From: Winogradskyella immobilis
GTDB taxonomy: Bacteria > Bacteroidota > Bacteroidia > Flavobacteriales > Flavobacteriaceae
Length of the DNA stretch: 64,000 nt
Assembly (NCBI RefSeq): GCF_021887715.1
Contig: NZ_JAIQXX010000004.1
Coordinates: 155,679 to 219,678 of the forward strand
Reading direction: 5' to 3'
Shown: positions 42,354-52,107 of the stretch, piece by piece
Layout: every line of letters starts with the position of its first letter
Numbering within the stretch: the first letter of the stretch is position 1
The notes under the pieces: model-generated
The model's input: the letters and a program-made list of their open reading frames with translations, nothing else
Told to the model about the DNA's origin: nothing
Database searches by the model: none
Program-made: the position numbers and the translations under genes

Positions 42354-42538
42354 GATGTGTTTGTTTTATTTGCTATTAAGACTAGCAAACATTTAAATCG
42401 TTTAAAAGAGTTGTCGCTTTTAACACAATTTTTAACAATCGTTAATTGCTTAATAATGATAATGAAGTTCCTATTGCAGATTACATTAAAAAAGAAGATA
42501 ATCAATAATTTGTATCTTGTTAAGATAAATAACTTTTA

Positions 42539-43417
42539 ATGACCTATTGGGTTTCAACACTTTTAACACTATTAGCAATATATGCAGGTATTAGTATTGC
42601 CTTGTATTATTTGCAAGACTACATGTTGTTTAAACCAGAAAAGCTATCTAAAGATTTTCAGTTTAATTATGAAAATCAAACCTATGAAGAGCATAACCTT
42701 GAAACTAGAGATGGTGCCACTATAAATGGCATTCGGTTTTTTCCAAAAGGAAAAAGCAAAGGTGTGGTTTTGTACTTAAAAGGAAATTCTAAAAGTATAA
42801 AAGGTTGGGGAAAGTTTGCTGTAGACTTTACGCGTTTAGGCTATAATGTGATTATGGTAGATTATCGTGGTTTTGGCAAAAGCACAGGGAGACGCTCGCA
42901 AAAGGCAATTAAACGCGATTTGCAGTTAGTTTACAATAAAATCAAGGAAGTCACTTCAGAAGATAGAATAGTGCTGTATGGACGCTCTTTAGGCTCGGGT
43001 TTTGCAGCAAAATTAGCTTCTATTAATAATCCTCGTATGCTCATTTTAGATGCGCCATATTATAGTTTAACGAAAGTAACATCACGTTATATGCCTTTTA
43101 TGCCACTATCTCTGTTAATAAAATACCCATTACCAACATATAAATGGTTAAAATATGTGCGATGCCCAATCCATATTATTCATGGTACACAAGATAAATT
43201 AATTCCTTTTAAATCTAGTGTAAAACTATCTCAGGTCAATCCTAAACTAACTAAGCTGCATTCGGTCATAGGAGGTGGTCATAAAAATTTAAATAATTTT
43301 GAAGCCTATCATCAGATGCTAGACGAAATTATAAATTCTAAACCTAAAGAAATAGATTTAAAAAGTACAAGTATAAATGTCATTCACAGTTCAAAAAACG
43401 CAAAGAAACAGAATTAA
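42539..43417 (+). CDS. Alpha/beta hydrolase 1, membrane-anchored
   Basis: A 292-aa protein with an N-terminal transmembrane segment (about 4-25), then an alpha/beta-hydrolase domain of the BEM46/ABHD13 type: LYLKGNSKSIKGWG, DYRGFGKSTG, the nucleophile elbow YGRSLGSGFA, Asp in HGTQDKLIPF and His in GGGHKNLNN. The triad is complete. Substrate unknown. Its 3' end overlaps the start of the next gene by 41 bp. The 185-bp space upstream contains no gene I can support. Confidence 0.88.
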   Translation: MTYWVSTLLTLLAIYAGISIALYYLQDYMLFKPEKLSKDFQFNYENQTYEEHNLETRDGATINGIRFFPKGKSKGVVLYLKGNSKSIKGWGKFAVDFTRLGYNVIMVDYRGFGKSTGRRSQKAIKRDLQLVYNKIKEVTSEDRIVLYGRSLGSGFAAKLASINNPRMLILDAPYYSLTKVTSRYMPFMPLSLLIKYPLPTYKWLKYVRCPIHIIHGTQDKLIPFKSSVKLSQVNPKLTKLHSVIGGGHKNLNNFEAYHQMLDEIINSKPKEIDLKSTSINVIHSSKNAKKQN

Positions 43418-44198
43418 AAAGTTCGTATATCTTATACTTGGATTATATATTATTATGGGAATTTCATTATCCTTTTTTCAAGAAAAATTATTGTTTCTCC
43501 CTACGGTTTTAGAACAAGATCACAAATTTAAATTCTCTCAACCTTTTGAAGAATTATTTTTAAAAGCTAATGATGGTTCACAACTTAATGCTTTGCATTT
43601 TAAAGTAGAAAATTCTAAAGGTGTGATTTTGTATTTTCATGGAAATGCTGGTGATTTACAACGTTGGGGTGAAATTACACAACATTTCACACGGTTTAAT
43701 TATGATGTTTTGGTTATGGATTATCGTGGTTTTGGAAAAAGTACAGGAGCTATTAGTGAAACTGCTTTGTATGAAGATGCTCAGTTGTTTTACAATTATG
43801 TTTCAAACATATATTCAGGTGACGATATTATAATCTATGGGCGTTCTTTGGGTACAGGAATTGCAACTAAAATAGCTTCAGAGAATAAAATTAAGCATCT
43901 TATTTTAGAAACTCCTTATACAAGCATTACTGATATAGCTAAGCATCGTTTTCCGATTTTCCCTGTAAAACTTCTATTAAAATATAAAATGCCAACATAT
44001 CAATTTATACGAAATGTAGATAGCCCAATAACAATTTTTCATGGTACTGAAGATAAGGTAGTGCCATATAAATTCGGAAAAAAACTAGATGATTTAAACT
44101 TGCCTAATCTAAATTTTGTAACTATTGATAAAGGTGAGCATAATAATCTTATAGAATTCAATTCATATCAACAAAAAATTGAAGAACTTCTAAAATAA
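43377..44198 (+). CDS. Alpha/beta hydrolase 2, membrane-anchored
   Basis: Paralogue of the preceding gene, 273 aa, with the same layout: a transmembrane segment (about 14-33), LYFHGNAGDLQRWGEI, DYRGFGKSTGAIS, nucleophile elbow YGRSLGTGIA, Asp in HGTEDKVVPY and His in KGEHNNL. Start ATG 43377 lies 41 bp inside gene 1 in another frame; ATG 43455 is an alternative but would remove much of the anchor. The pair arose by tandem duplication and probably acts on related membrane-proximal esters. Confidence 0.88.
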   Translation: MSFTVQKTQRNRIKKFVYLILGLYIIMGISLSFFQEKLLFLPTVLEQDHKFKFSQPFEELFLKANDGSQLNALHFKVENSKGVILYFHGNAGDLQRWGEITQHFTRFNYDVLVMDYRGFGKSTGAISETALYEDAQLFYNYVSNIYSGDDIIIYGRSLGTGIATKIASENKIKHLILETPYTSITDIAKHRFPIFPVKLLLKYKMPTYQFIRNVDSPITIFHGTEDKVVPYKFGKKLDDLNLPNLNFVTIDKGEHNNLIEFNSYQQKIEELLK

Positions 44199-44229
44199 AA
44201 AAGGCTTCAAAATTATTTTGAAGCCTTTT
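44199..44229. terminator. Bidirectional terminator between the hydrolases and the metalloprotease
   Basis: AAAAGGCTTCAAAA (44199-44212), loop TTA, TTTTGAAGCCTTTT (44216-44229): a perfect 14-bp stem between convergent genes. Confidence 0.9.
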
Positions 44230-44251
44230 CTGTGATTTAAATTTTAGAATC

Positions 44252-46750
44252 TTACTTAGGGTCTAAAATATCATTTACACGCTCTATAGCATCTGCAATA
44301 TGGATTCGAGTTAATCGATCTCCACCACCTGAAGAACGTAAAGCAGAACGTAAAGATTTTAATTCAGCTCTTACTACGGCTCTAATGTCAGATTGACTTA
44401 CATTAACTTGAGTGCCAAAAGAGAATCTAAATCCACCAGGTGCTGCAGCTCTAGCAGGAGGAGGATTCATTATAGATGCCATACGATCTATGTAAGCACG
44501 TTGTAAATTTCTTCTGTACGTATCGATAGAGCGACCTCTAGATAATTCGCTAAACACACCACGTCTTAAATCTTGCATCATATTTAAGAATGTATAGGCG
44601 TCTCTACCATTAATAGTTTCGTTTTCTATAAGACGTTGCATTCTTCCAGTATTAAGAATGCTGTTTAAAGTTCTTGTTTGCGTACCTCTAAGGCGTTCTA
44701 TAGCTCCAGCATTTTCAATCTTATTAAAGATGTTATTGTCCATTAACCATTCAGGTGTAGTAAACAATTCTTTTTGAAGGAAATCCATAGCTCTTTTTTG
44801 AGTTGCTTTATCTACATGCGTAAATACAGCACCTTCTTGATCATAAGTTTTATTCATCTGAATGACACCACCGATGTTTCCTGTTACGTGACCCATATAT
44901 CTGTTGTATTGTCCTAGTACTTGACCATACATTGTACCTAAATCACTATAGTTTTTACCATCTTCAGCAGTCCATTCAATTAAATTAGGAACGATACGCT
45001 TAAGATTTAAAATTCCGTAATGACTTGCTAACATAGAATCATCACCTAAATCTTCAGTTTGAGATGTAGGATCGATAACTCCAAATTGCTGTCCGCCAAA
45101 ACGGTAATTAGGATCTCCAGCATGTTCAAGAATCCAGCCATCTAATGTTTTCTTTTCGTCTTCTGCAGTTTTAGCATCTAAAATAGGACGGTATCCCCAT
45201 GAGATAGAATATTTATCATAAATACCAATATTAGGCATTAAAGCAACATCACCATCACCTGGTTGCGCAACGTAATTAAAACGGGCATAATCCATAATAG
45301 AAGGAGCAGTACCATATTTCTTAGTAAACTCAGGATCTCTTAATTTTTCAACCGGATAAGCAACACTACTACCCATATTATGAGGTAAACCTAATGTATG
45401 ACCAACTTCGTGAGAAGATACAAAACGAATTAAACGACCCATAACTTCATCTTTAAATGCAACACCACGAGCATCAGGATTGATGGCAGCAGTCTGTACA
45501 AAGAACCAGTTACGTAATAATGTCATTACATTGTGGTACCAGTTAATATCACTTTCTAAAATTTCGCCAGAACGTGGATCACTTACGTGAGGTCCATTTG
45601 CATTAGGAATTGGAGATGCTAAATAACGTACTACAGAATAACGTGCATCTTCAGGAGACCATTCTGGGTCTTCTTCTGGAGTAGGTGGAGTTTTAGCAAT
45701 AATTGCCTCTTTAAAACCAGCAGCTTCAAAAGCGACTTGCCAATCTTCAATACCTTGTTTAATATATTTCACCCATTGTTTAGGTGTAGCTCTATCAACA
45801 TAGTATACAATTTGTTTTTTAGGAACTACAAGCTCTCCTCTTTTAAACTTAGCAATATCTTCATCTCTAACTTCTAATCTCCAACGATCCAAGTATCTTA
45901 CAGATTTACTTTCTTGTGCGTCTAAACCATAATCTGTTTGACTACGCGCAAACCAACCTACACGTTGATCAAAATAACGACGTTTCATTGGTACTTTAGG
46001 TAGTAAAATCATAGAGTTATTGATCTCTAAAGTAATAGCACCTGTATTTGCATTAGATGGAGGACGACCCGCAGCATAAGTTTTTACGTGACGAGACTCA
46101 ACATTTGTTGGGTAACTTTTTAAACTTTCTATGTATGATAATTGAGGATCAACTCTTGTAATTCTGAATGGTGTTCTTCTATTTTGAGGAAGACCTAAAG
46201 CTTTTACATCTCTTGTAAATAAGTTAGTAACATCAATTACAGTTTTAGTAGAATCTTTACTAAAGGCTTTAATTGGGAAGGTCGCTAAAACAGGTTCAAG
46301 ATTAGAGTTTACAACAGCTTCATGAACAGGGAGTGAATCTGCAGCAACAACTCTGTGAGATACAACTCTTAATAATACTTTTTTACCTTTCTTTTGCCAG
46401 CGTAAAACTTGCTCGCTTAATTTACCTCCACCGAAGCCTAAACCAGAAGCAGTTTTAGCAATACGGCTTACCATAAGCATTTCGCGTTCAAAAAGAGAGT
46501 CAGGAATTTCATAGAAATACGTGTCGTCTATTTGATGAATATCAAAAAGACCTTTATCAGTCTTTGCTTTTTTAGTAATGACCTTACCATAAGGTTGAAT
46601 ATCATTTTTTCCAGGACGTTTTGCTGGTGGCTTTTTAGCAGCAGCTGATGGTGCTGGAGCTTTTGATTTGCTTGCTTTTTTTGCTGTAGAACATGAAAAT
46701 GCTACAAAAGCAGTAACTACAAAGAGTAGTTTAATAGTTAGGTTTTTCAA
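44252..46750 (-). CDS. Zinc-dependent metalloprotease lipoprotein (metzincin type, DUF5117/DUF5118)
   Basis: Large exported protease of 832 aa. The signal peptide ends in a lipobox (TAFVAFSC) and is followed by a Lys/Ala/Pro-rich tether. N-terminal DUF5118/DUF5117 regions cover about 45-400. The zinc site HEVGHTLGLPH has His447, Glu448, His451 and His457, the HExxHxxGxxH metzincin signature. The C-terminal part (about 560-832) is helical and unassigned. It is probably on the cell surface or in the periplasm. The substrate is unknown. It is transcribed alone. Confidence 0.9.
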   Translation of the reverse strand: MKNLTIKLLFVVTAFVAFSCSTAKKASKSKAPAPSAAAKKPPAKRPGKNDIQPYGKVITKKAKTDKGLFDIHQIDDTYFYEIPDSLFEREMLMVSRIAKTASGLGFGGGKLSEQVLRWQKKGKKVLLRVVSHRVVAADSLPVHEAVVNSNLEPVLATFPIKAFSKDSTKTVIDVTNLFTRDVKALGLPQNRRTPFRITRVDPQLSYIESLKSYPTNVESRHVKTYAAGRPPSNANTGAITLEINNSMILLPKVPMKRRYFDQRVGWFARSQTDYGLDAQESKSVRYLDRWRLEVRDEDIAKFKRGELVVPKKQIVYYVDRATPKQWVKYIKQGIEDWQVAFEAAGFKEAIIAKTPPTPEEDPEWSPEDARYSVVRYLASPIPNANGPHVSDPRSGEILESDINWYHNVMTLLRNWFFVQTAAINPDARGVAFKDEVMGRLIRFVSSHEVGHTLGLPHNMGSSVAYPVEKLRDPEFTKKYGTAPSIMDYARFNYVAQPGDGDVALMPNIGIYDKYSISWGYRPILDAKTAEDEKKTLDGWILEHAGDPNYRFGGQQFGVIDPTSQTEDLGDDSMLASHYGILNLKRIVPNLIEWTAEDGKNYSDLGTMYGQVLGQYNRYMGHVTGNIGGVIQMNKTYDQEGAVFTHVDKATQKRAMDFLQKELFTTPEWLMDNNIFNKIENAGAIERLRGTQTRTLNSILNTGRMQRLIENETINGRDAYTFLNMMQDLRRGVFSELSRGRSIDTYRRNLQRAYIDRMASIMNPPPARAAAPGGFRFSFGTQVNVSQSDIRAVVRAELKSLRSALRSSGGGDRLTRIHIADAIERVNDILDPK

Positions 46751-46880
46751 AATAAGTCAGTTTTTAAAAATTTTCCGTGAAAATAAGCAATACATATAGA
46801 AATACTTAGATTGTACAATAATATTTAGTATATATTTAACGCGTATATTATGCGTGCATAATATTATGTGAAATTAAGAA

Positions 46881-47951
46881 TCATCTCAGTGCTTTTTTAG
46901 CTTTGAGAATTACTTCAATTTCTTCAGGAGAAAGATTATTTCCAATCACATTTCCGTTTTCATTAACTAAATAACTAGCAGGTATAGCTTGTATAAAATA
47001 ATCTGTAGCTGTTTTACCATTGAAACCACCTGTGTCAATAACATTACTCCATGTAATACTATCTTTAGTAATTGCTTTTATCCACGGCTCAGTAGACGTA
47101 TCTATAGATACACTTAAAATGTCAAAACCAGCATCATTGTATTCGTTGTATAATTCTCTGTATTTTGGGTGTTTTATTCTACAAGGTTTACACCAAGATG
47201 CCCAAAAATCTATAAGTGTAATCTTACCTCTAAAAGTAGTTGTACTCAACATGTTTTCGTTAATATCAGGTAATTCAAAATCTAGAATGGGCTTACCAAC
47301 AGTAATTTTTTGTAATTTTTCTAGACCAGATTTTATCATCATCAAATCATCTGTACTTTGATATGAGGTATCTATAAGTTTGTATATCTCTAGAGCTTGG
47401 TCATATGAAAAGTGAGAAGACATTGAAGCTGTTTGACCAAGTATTTTGCCAATTAAGCTGTGTTGCGGATGTTCATTAGCAAATCGTTTAACTTCATCAA
47501 AAAGCTGTGTTTTAAAATCAGCATCATTCTGATGTGTTTGATAAAAAGAAGCAAAATTATCTTGTAAATCTTGAGACTTAGAGCCTGTTATACTATCAAA
47601 TGTAATATATTTTATAGTTTGATCACCTCTATTTGCAAGCGAGTAAGTTGCTTTAATATCTATATTATTATTTTCTAAATAGAGCCATTCAACTGTAGAG
47701 TATAGTCCTAAATCTAACCATGCTTGAACAGGGAAATCAACTGAACCTTCAAAAGAAAATGTTCCATTTACAACCTTAACACTATCTTTTATTGTATAAA
47801 CGCTATCTCTGTAATTTGGGTAACTTAGATAGATAAAATCAGTATAATCACCATCTAATGTACCGCTTATGGTGAATTTTTCTGAAGACTTTTCAGAATT
47901 ACAGTTCAATACTAATACAAACAAACATAGGAGAAGATATTTTGAATTCAT
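46881..47951 (-). CDS. TlpA-like thiol-disulfide lipoprotein with DUF4369
   Basis: A periplasmic thioredoxin-like protein of 356 aa. The signal peptide has a probable lipobox (LFVLVLNC), then an N-terminal DUF4369 beta domain (about 25-125; FTISGTLDGDYTDFIYLSYP) and a helical spacer. The C-terminal TlpA/AhpC-type thioredoxin domain (about 215-350) has the active site WASWCKPCRIKHP. It is likely to reduce or isomerise disulfides in envelope proteins. The 130-bp space between it and the protease gene is AT-rich and holds no recognised element. Confidence 0.9.
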   Translation of the reverse strand: MNSKYLLLCLFVLVLNCNSEKSSEKFTISGTLDGDYTDFIYLSYPNYRDSVYTIKDSVKVVNGTFSFEGSVDFPVQAWLDLGLYSTVEWLYLENNNIDIKATYSLANRGDQTIKYITFDSITGSKSQDLQDNFASFYQTHQNDADFKTQLFDEVKRFANEHPQHSLIGKILGQTASMSSHFSYDQALEIYKLIDTSYQSTDDLMMIKSGLEKLQKITVGKPILDFELPDINENMLSTTTFRGKITLIDFWASWCKPCRIKHPKYRELYNEYNDAGFDILSVSIDTSTEPWIKAITKDSITWSNVIDTGGFNGKTATDYFIQAIPASYLVNENGNVIGNNLSPEEIEVILKAKKALR

Positions 47952-48054
47952 TTTTTTGAAGGATTTTTATCAAATATAATTGTTTTTATAAATTTTAATG
48001 TAAGTATTTAACATTCTTTTTCGACTCAATCAAAAACTAAAAAAACTTAAGACG

Positions 48055-48534
48055 ATGAAAAAGGTAATTAGTATTCTAGTAGTATTAATAAGTATAAATT
48101 TTGCAAGCAATGCCCAAGAGATAAATGGAATTCCTCCAGGATCGGCAAGAAACTTGCCAGATGGTTGGCATGTATTTCAAAATCAAGGTGCGACTTTTGA
48201 TGTTGAAGTATTGGGAAAAAAATTAACTCAAGGAACTATTGTTTGGTTTGATAAATCTAAATATTCTGGTACACTTTCAGGTGATAATATTACTGGAAAA
48301 GGTACCTATGTGTGGAAAGACGGTCAACGTTATGAAGGTTATTTTAAAGATGATAAGCGTCACGGAAAAGGAACAATGTACTATGCAGATGGAACTAAGC
48401 ATTATGGAAAATGGAAAAACCATGTAAAACATGGAAAAGGACAAACCTATGCTAAAGATGGATCTTTAATTACTGATGGTGTATGGGAAAATGGGAAACT
48501 TGTTAAAGAAAAGACCAAGAAAAAGAAAAAATAA
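48055..48534 (+). CDS. Exported MORN-repeat protein
   Basis: A 159-aa secreted protein with a cleavable signal peptide (MKKVISILVVLISINFASNA) and, from about residue 65, three to four MORN repeats (GKGTYVWKDGQRYEGYFKDD, then RHGKGTMYYADGTKHYGKWK and HGKGQTYAKDG). The C-terminus is a lysine-rich tail (KEKTKKKKK). MORN repeats form beta-hairpin arrays that bind lipids or proteins; the bacterial role is unclear. It stands alone between convergent and divergent neighbours. Confidence 0.88.
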   Translation: MKKVISILVVLISINFASNAQEINGIPPGSARNLPDGWHVFQNQGATFDVEVLGKKLTQGTIVWFDKSKYSGTLSGDNITGKGTYVWKDGQRYEGYFKDDKRHGKGTMYYADGTKHYGKWKNHVKHGKGQTYAKDGSLITDGVWENGKLVKEKTKKKKK

Positions 48535-48554
48535 TATAGAATTGTTATTAAATG

Positions 48555-48586
48555 AAAACGGCATTATTCTCAAATAATGCCGTTTT
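48555..48586. terminator. Bidirectional terminator between the MORN gene and lysS
   Basis: AAAACGGCATTATT (48555-48568), loop CTCA, AATAATGCCGTTTT (48573-48586): a perfect 14-bp stem with flanking T-rich tails between convergent genes. Confidence 0.9.
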
Positions 48587-48607
48587 TTATTTTTGTATAT
48601 AAATGTG

Positions 48608-50299
48608 TTATAAGAGTTCTACAAACAATCCTTCATCAGTTTTTTCAACTTTGGTTAAACCATGTTTTCCTAAACCTTTAAGACCTTTGTCCCATGCTTT
48701 GTTGCTTAATCCAGCCTGAGTTTTTAAATCGTTAAGCGGCATGCTTTTTTGCGTTTTTATAATTTCAAAAATCGCCTTTTCATTATCGCTAAGCGCAATT
48801 GCTTTTTTCTCAGGTCGCATTTGAGGGAAAAACAATACTTCTTGTATAGACTGATTGTTAGTTAAAAACATAATTAAACGATCCATGCCTATACCCATGC
48901 CAGAAGTTGGTGGCATACCGTATTCTAAAGCACGTAAAAAGTCAAAATCAATAAACTCAGTAGCTTCATCATCTCCTTTTTGTGCAAGTTTTAATTGATG
49001 TTCAAAACGTTCGCGCTGATCGATAGGATCATTTAATTCTGAATACGCATTTGCAATTTCTTTACCACAAACCATAAGTTCAAAACGTTCAGTAAGTTCA
49101 GGGTTTTCTCTATGTTCTTTGCATAAAGGACTCATCTCTTTTGGGTAATCAGTAATAAACGTTGGTTGTATATAATTACCTTCACATTTTTCCCCAAAAA
49201 TTTCATCAATAAGCTTGCCTTTTCCCATAGTGTCATCAACTTCTATGTGCATGTCTTTAGCAGCTTTACGAATTTCATCTTCAGACTTTCCATTGATATC
49301 AAAACCTGTAAATTCTAATATAGAATCGCGCATGGTAATGCGCTTATAAGGAGCTTTAAAATCTACATGATGTTCTCCAAAAGTAGCTTCTGTCGTTCCG
49401 TTTACAGCCATTGCACAATGTTCTAATAAACGTTCGCAAAACTCCATCATCCAATTGTAATCTTTGTAGGCGACGTAGATTTCCATTGCCGTAAACTCTG
49501 GGTTGTGTGTACGATCCATACCTTCGTTACGGAAGTTCTTTGAAAATTCGTAGACACCATCAAATCCACCAACAATAAGGCGTTTTAAATAGAGTTCATT
49601 TGCTATACGCATATACAAAGGAATATCTAAACTATTATGATGCGTTATAAATGGACGTGCAGCAGCACCTCCTGGAATAGGTTGTAAAATGGGTGTTTCT
49701 ACTTCAAAATAACCAGCATCATTAAAAAACTGACGCATGGCGTTAAATAGTTTTGTACGTTTTACAAAAACGTCTTTTACGTGTGGATTGACTGCTAAAT
49801 CTGCATAACGTTGACGGTAACGCATTTCAGGATCGTTAAACTCGTCATAAGTGTTGCCTTCAGCATCTTGTTTTGGTAACGGTAAAGGCTTTAACGCTTT
49901 ACTTAACAATGTGAAGTTTTTTACCATTACGGTTTTTTCACCAACTTGCGTAGTGAATAACTCTCCTTCAACACCAATAAAATCACCAATATCTAAGAGT
50001 TTTTTATAAACATCATTGTATAGCGTTTTATCTTCACCAGTACAGATTTCATCACGATTAAAATATACTTGAATACGACCTTCACTATCTTGTAATTCAG
50101 CAAAAGAAGCTTTTCCTTGTATACGACGAGACATTAAACGGCCAGCAATAACCACAGATTTACCTTCATTAAAATCTGCTTTAATATGTTTAGAATTTTG
50201 ATTAACAGGATATAAATCGGCTGGGTAAGGATTAATACCTAAACCTCTTAATTTATCTAACTTTTCGCGTCGTATTAATTCTTGTTCTGAAAGCTGCAT
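48608..50299 (-). CDS. lysS: Lysyl-tRNA synthetase, class II
   Basis: Charges tRNA-Lys. The 563-aa protein has the OB-fold anticodon-binding domain (about 50-150; VVIAGRLMSRRIQGKASFAE), class II motif 2 (FRNEGMDRTHNPEFTAMEIY) and motif 3 (GMGIGMDRLIMFLTN). It is about 60 residues longer than E. coli LysS owing to a C-terminal helical tail (about 505-563) typical of Bacteroidetes. Transcribed away from the YqaE and lipB genes. Confidence 0.96.
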   Translation of the reverse strand: MQLSEQELIRREKLDKLRGLGINPYPADLYPVNQNSKHIKADFNEGKSVVIAGRLMSRRIQGKASFAELQDSEGRIQVYFNRDEICTGEDKTLYNDVYKKLLDIGDFIGVEGELFTTQVGEKTVMVKNFTLLSKALKPLPLPKQDAEGNTYDEFNDPEMRYRQRYADLAVNPHVKDVFVKRTKLFNAMRQFFNDAGYFEVETPILQPIPGGAAARPFITHHNSLDIPLYMRIANELYLKRLIVGGFDGVYEFSKNFRNEGMDRTHNPEFTAMEIYVAYKDYNWMMEFCERLLEHCAMAVNGTTEATFGEHHVDFKAPYKRITMRDSILEFTGFDINGKSEDEIRKAAKDMHIEVDDTMGKGKLIDEIFGEKCEGNYIQPTFITDYPKEMSPLCKEHRENPELTERFELMVCGKEIANAYSELNDPIDQRERFEHQLKLAQKGDDEATEFIDFDFLRALEYGMPPTSGMGIGMDRLIMFLTNNQSIQEVLFFPQMRPEKKAIALSDNEKAIFEIIKTQKSMPLNDLKTQAGLSNKAWDKGLKGLGKHGLTKVEKTDEGLFVELL

Positions 50300-50473
50300 T
50301 CGTGTTATTTTAGAACTGCAAAATTACATTATTTATTAGCAATAAAAAACAAGATATTTAATCTTAAAAAGCAGATTATTTTTTTGGGAGTTTAGTTATA
50401 GAATGTTTACTGCGTGTAACAATTTTATAGAAGTTGCGTCACATATGTAATCATCAATCTATTCTATTTTATT

Positions 50474-50632
50474 ATGAGCATTTGGCGTGTTATTCTTTCT
50501 ATTTTATGTCCACCTTTAGCAGTATTAGATAAAGGCTGCGGTTCTATACTTATTGTTTTTCTTTTATGGCTTTGTGGTTGGGTGCCTGGTGTTATTGCAG
50601 CTCTGGTTATTTTAAATAATCCTAATAAGTAA
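50474..50632 (+). CDS. YqaE/Pmp3-family membrane mini-protein
   Basis: A 52-aa hydrophobic protein: MSIWRVILSILCPPLAVLDK begins the first membrane segment, then GCGSILIVFLLWLCGWVPGV forms the second, and it ends NNPNK. The PPLAV turn, the GCG and the LCGWVPG motif are those of the Pmp3/YqaE (UPF0057) family, stress-linked inner-membrane proteins affecting membrane potential in yeast. It lies in the space between lysS and lipB, 17 bp before the lipB ATG, and may be cotranscribed with lipB. Confidence 0.88.
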   Translation: MSIWRVILSILCPPLAVLDKGCGSILIVFLLWLCGWVPGVIAALVILNNPNK

Positions 50633-50649
50633 ATACGTATCTTTGAGGC

Positions 50650-51348
50650 ATGAATAAAGTCGTGCAATTAGAGGATTTAGGTTCTAAAGATTTTAAAGCC
50701 ACATGGGATTACCAAGAGCAACTCTTTAAAGGGATTTTAGATACTAAAATTAAAAATCGAAGAGAGGAAACTCAGTTAAAAACAAATAATTATTTTCTGT
50801 TTGTAGAGCATCCGCATGTGTATACTTTGGGGAAAAGTGGAGATTTATCTAATTTGTTACTTTCTGAAGCGCAATTGACTGAAAAAGGAGCTACGTTTTA
50901 TAAAATAAATAGAGGTGGAGATATTACCTATCATGGTCCAGGACAAATTGTAGGTTACCCAATTTTAGACTTAGATAATTTTTTTACAGACATCCATAAA
51001 TACCTTCGTTTTTTAGAAGAAATGATTATTCTTACCTTGGCAGAATACGGGTTAAAAACAGAACGAAGTCCTGGCGAAACTGGTGTTTGGTTAGATGTTG
51101 GTACTCCTTTTGCGCGTAAAATTTGCGCCATGGGAGTTAGAGCAAGTCGTTGGGTAACCATGCATGGTTTTGCACTTAATGTAAATGCCGACTTAGGTTA
51201 TTTTGATAATATTATCCCTTGTGGAATAAGAGGAAAAGCGGTAACGACTTTAAATAATGAATTGGGTATTGATAGCGTAAGTGAAGATGAGGTAAAGCAG
51301 AAGTTACTAAAGCATTTTAAGATGCTTTTTGAAGCTGAGTTTGTTTAA
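50650..51348 (+). CDS. lipB: Lipoyl(octanoyl) transferase
   Basis: Moves octanoyl from acyl carrier protein to E2 and H proteins, the first step of lipoate assembly. The 232-aa protein has HPHVYTLGKSG, RGGDITYHGPGQIVGYPILD, the catalytic Lys region RKICAMGVRASRWVTMHGFA and the catalytic Cys in IIPCGIRGKAVT. Length is typical. It would help lipoylate the E2 encoded in the paa/bkd cluster of this same window. Confidence 0.96.
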   Translation: MNKVVQLEDLGSKDFKATWDYQEQLFKGILDTKIKNRREETQLKTNNYFLFVEHPHVYTLGKSGDLSNLLLSEAQLTEKGATFYKINRGGDITYHGPGQIVGYPILDLDNFFTDIHKYLRFLEEMIILTLAEYGLKTERSPGETGVWLDVGTPFARKICAMGVRASRWVTMHGFALNVNADLGYFDNIIPCGIRGKAVTTLNNELGIDSVSEDEVKQKLLKHFKMLFEAEFV

Positions 51349-51489
51349 TGATTTTGTTTATGATGTGCTTCGTTGGCTAGCTTAAAGATAATAACTATCA
51401 CGAACTAGAGGAAAGTCCGTAGGATTTTCCAAATAAGCACTTGTCAAAACAATTGATTATACACGTCTTAAGTTAGGAAAAGTTTTTAT

Positions 51490-52014
51490 CTAGTTGTATT
51501 TTTGAATTTTATTTATTGAATGCGAGTGGTTCAATCCATTTCTTTCTTTATTTGTTGTTGTTATAACTATCCAAGAATTTCTTAAATCTATATATTTACT
51601 ATAATAAGGTATTTCAAATTTTAACTTTGAGATATCAATAGAATCTCTCAATGAATTAATTTTTTTGTCAATATTTATTGGTTTACTATGATTATAAATT
51701 CTCCAATTTTTTTCCTCCTTATCAGTATATCTTCCTAAACTTAGAAAGATTTCTCCAATAGTATAAGTTGGGTTATCAAATTTTGGATTAATTTTTATAC
51801 TACCTTTTTCAATCGTTATTTTTAGTTTTTTTTCGTAAACATCTATTTTTCCATTTCCATTTATTAAGGTTGCTAAGCAACAATTGGCAAAATCAAAGGA
51901 GACATTTTTAGAGATTAGTTTCCTTCCATTTATTTTGGATGTTGAACAGTTTGTTAGAATTGTTATAAGAATCAAGTTGATGAAAACATATTTTAATCGC
52001 GATATTTTTCCCAT
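51490..52014 (-). CDS. Hypothetical lipoprotein
   Basis: A 174-aa protein not recognised as a known family. It has a lipoprotein signal peptide with lipobox (ILITILTNC, Cys about 23) and a mature part with alternating short beta-type segments (KLKITIEKGSIKI, SWIVITTTN) and several Lys/Asn-rich stretches. Base composition is a little more AT-rich than the surrounding housekeeping genes. The 141-bp space after lipB and before this gene's stop contains no gene. The protein is presumably in the periplasm or outer membrane. Confidence 0.65.
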   Translation of the reverse strand: MGKISRLKYVFINLILITILTNCSTSKINGRKLISKNVSFDFANCCLATLINGNGKIDVYEKKLKITIEKGSIKINPKFDNPTYTIGEIFLSLGRYTDKEEKNWRIYNHSKPINIDKKINSLRDSIDISKLKFEIPYYSKYIDLRNSWIVITTTNKERNGLNHSHSINKIQKYN

Positions 52015-52107
52015 TTTAATTTTTGCTATCTTAGAAGATATGAGGCTGTTTTAATAACTTACATCAATCATTAAACGAAGTTAGTTGAAAATTATCAGAA
52101 AGTCAAA

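Noticed and set aside
42357..42539. 60-codon plus-strand frame starting at GTG between the Spy-like gene and the first hydrolase
   Set aside because: Composition is that of AT-rich non-coding DNA (Ile/Leu/Lys/Asn only), it has no recognised motif, and it occupies the region where divergent promoters are expected.
51408..51419. GAGGAAAGTCCG, resembling the conserved 5' segment of bacterial RNase P RNA
   Set aside because: The non-coding space is only 141 bp, no partner motif or long-range pairing of RNase P RNA follows, and a lipoprotein gene occupies the next 500 bp. Probably coincidence or a tiny remnant.
51349..51489. Possible small RNA or tRNA in the lipB-lipoprotein space
   Set aside because: No cloverleaf or terminator hairpin can be folded by eye; nothing supports an RNA gene.
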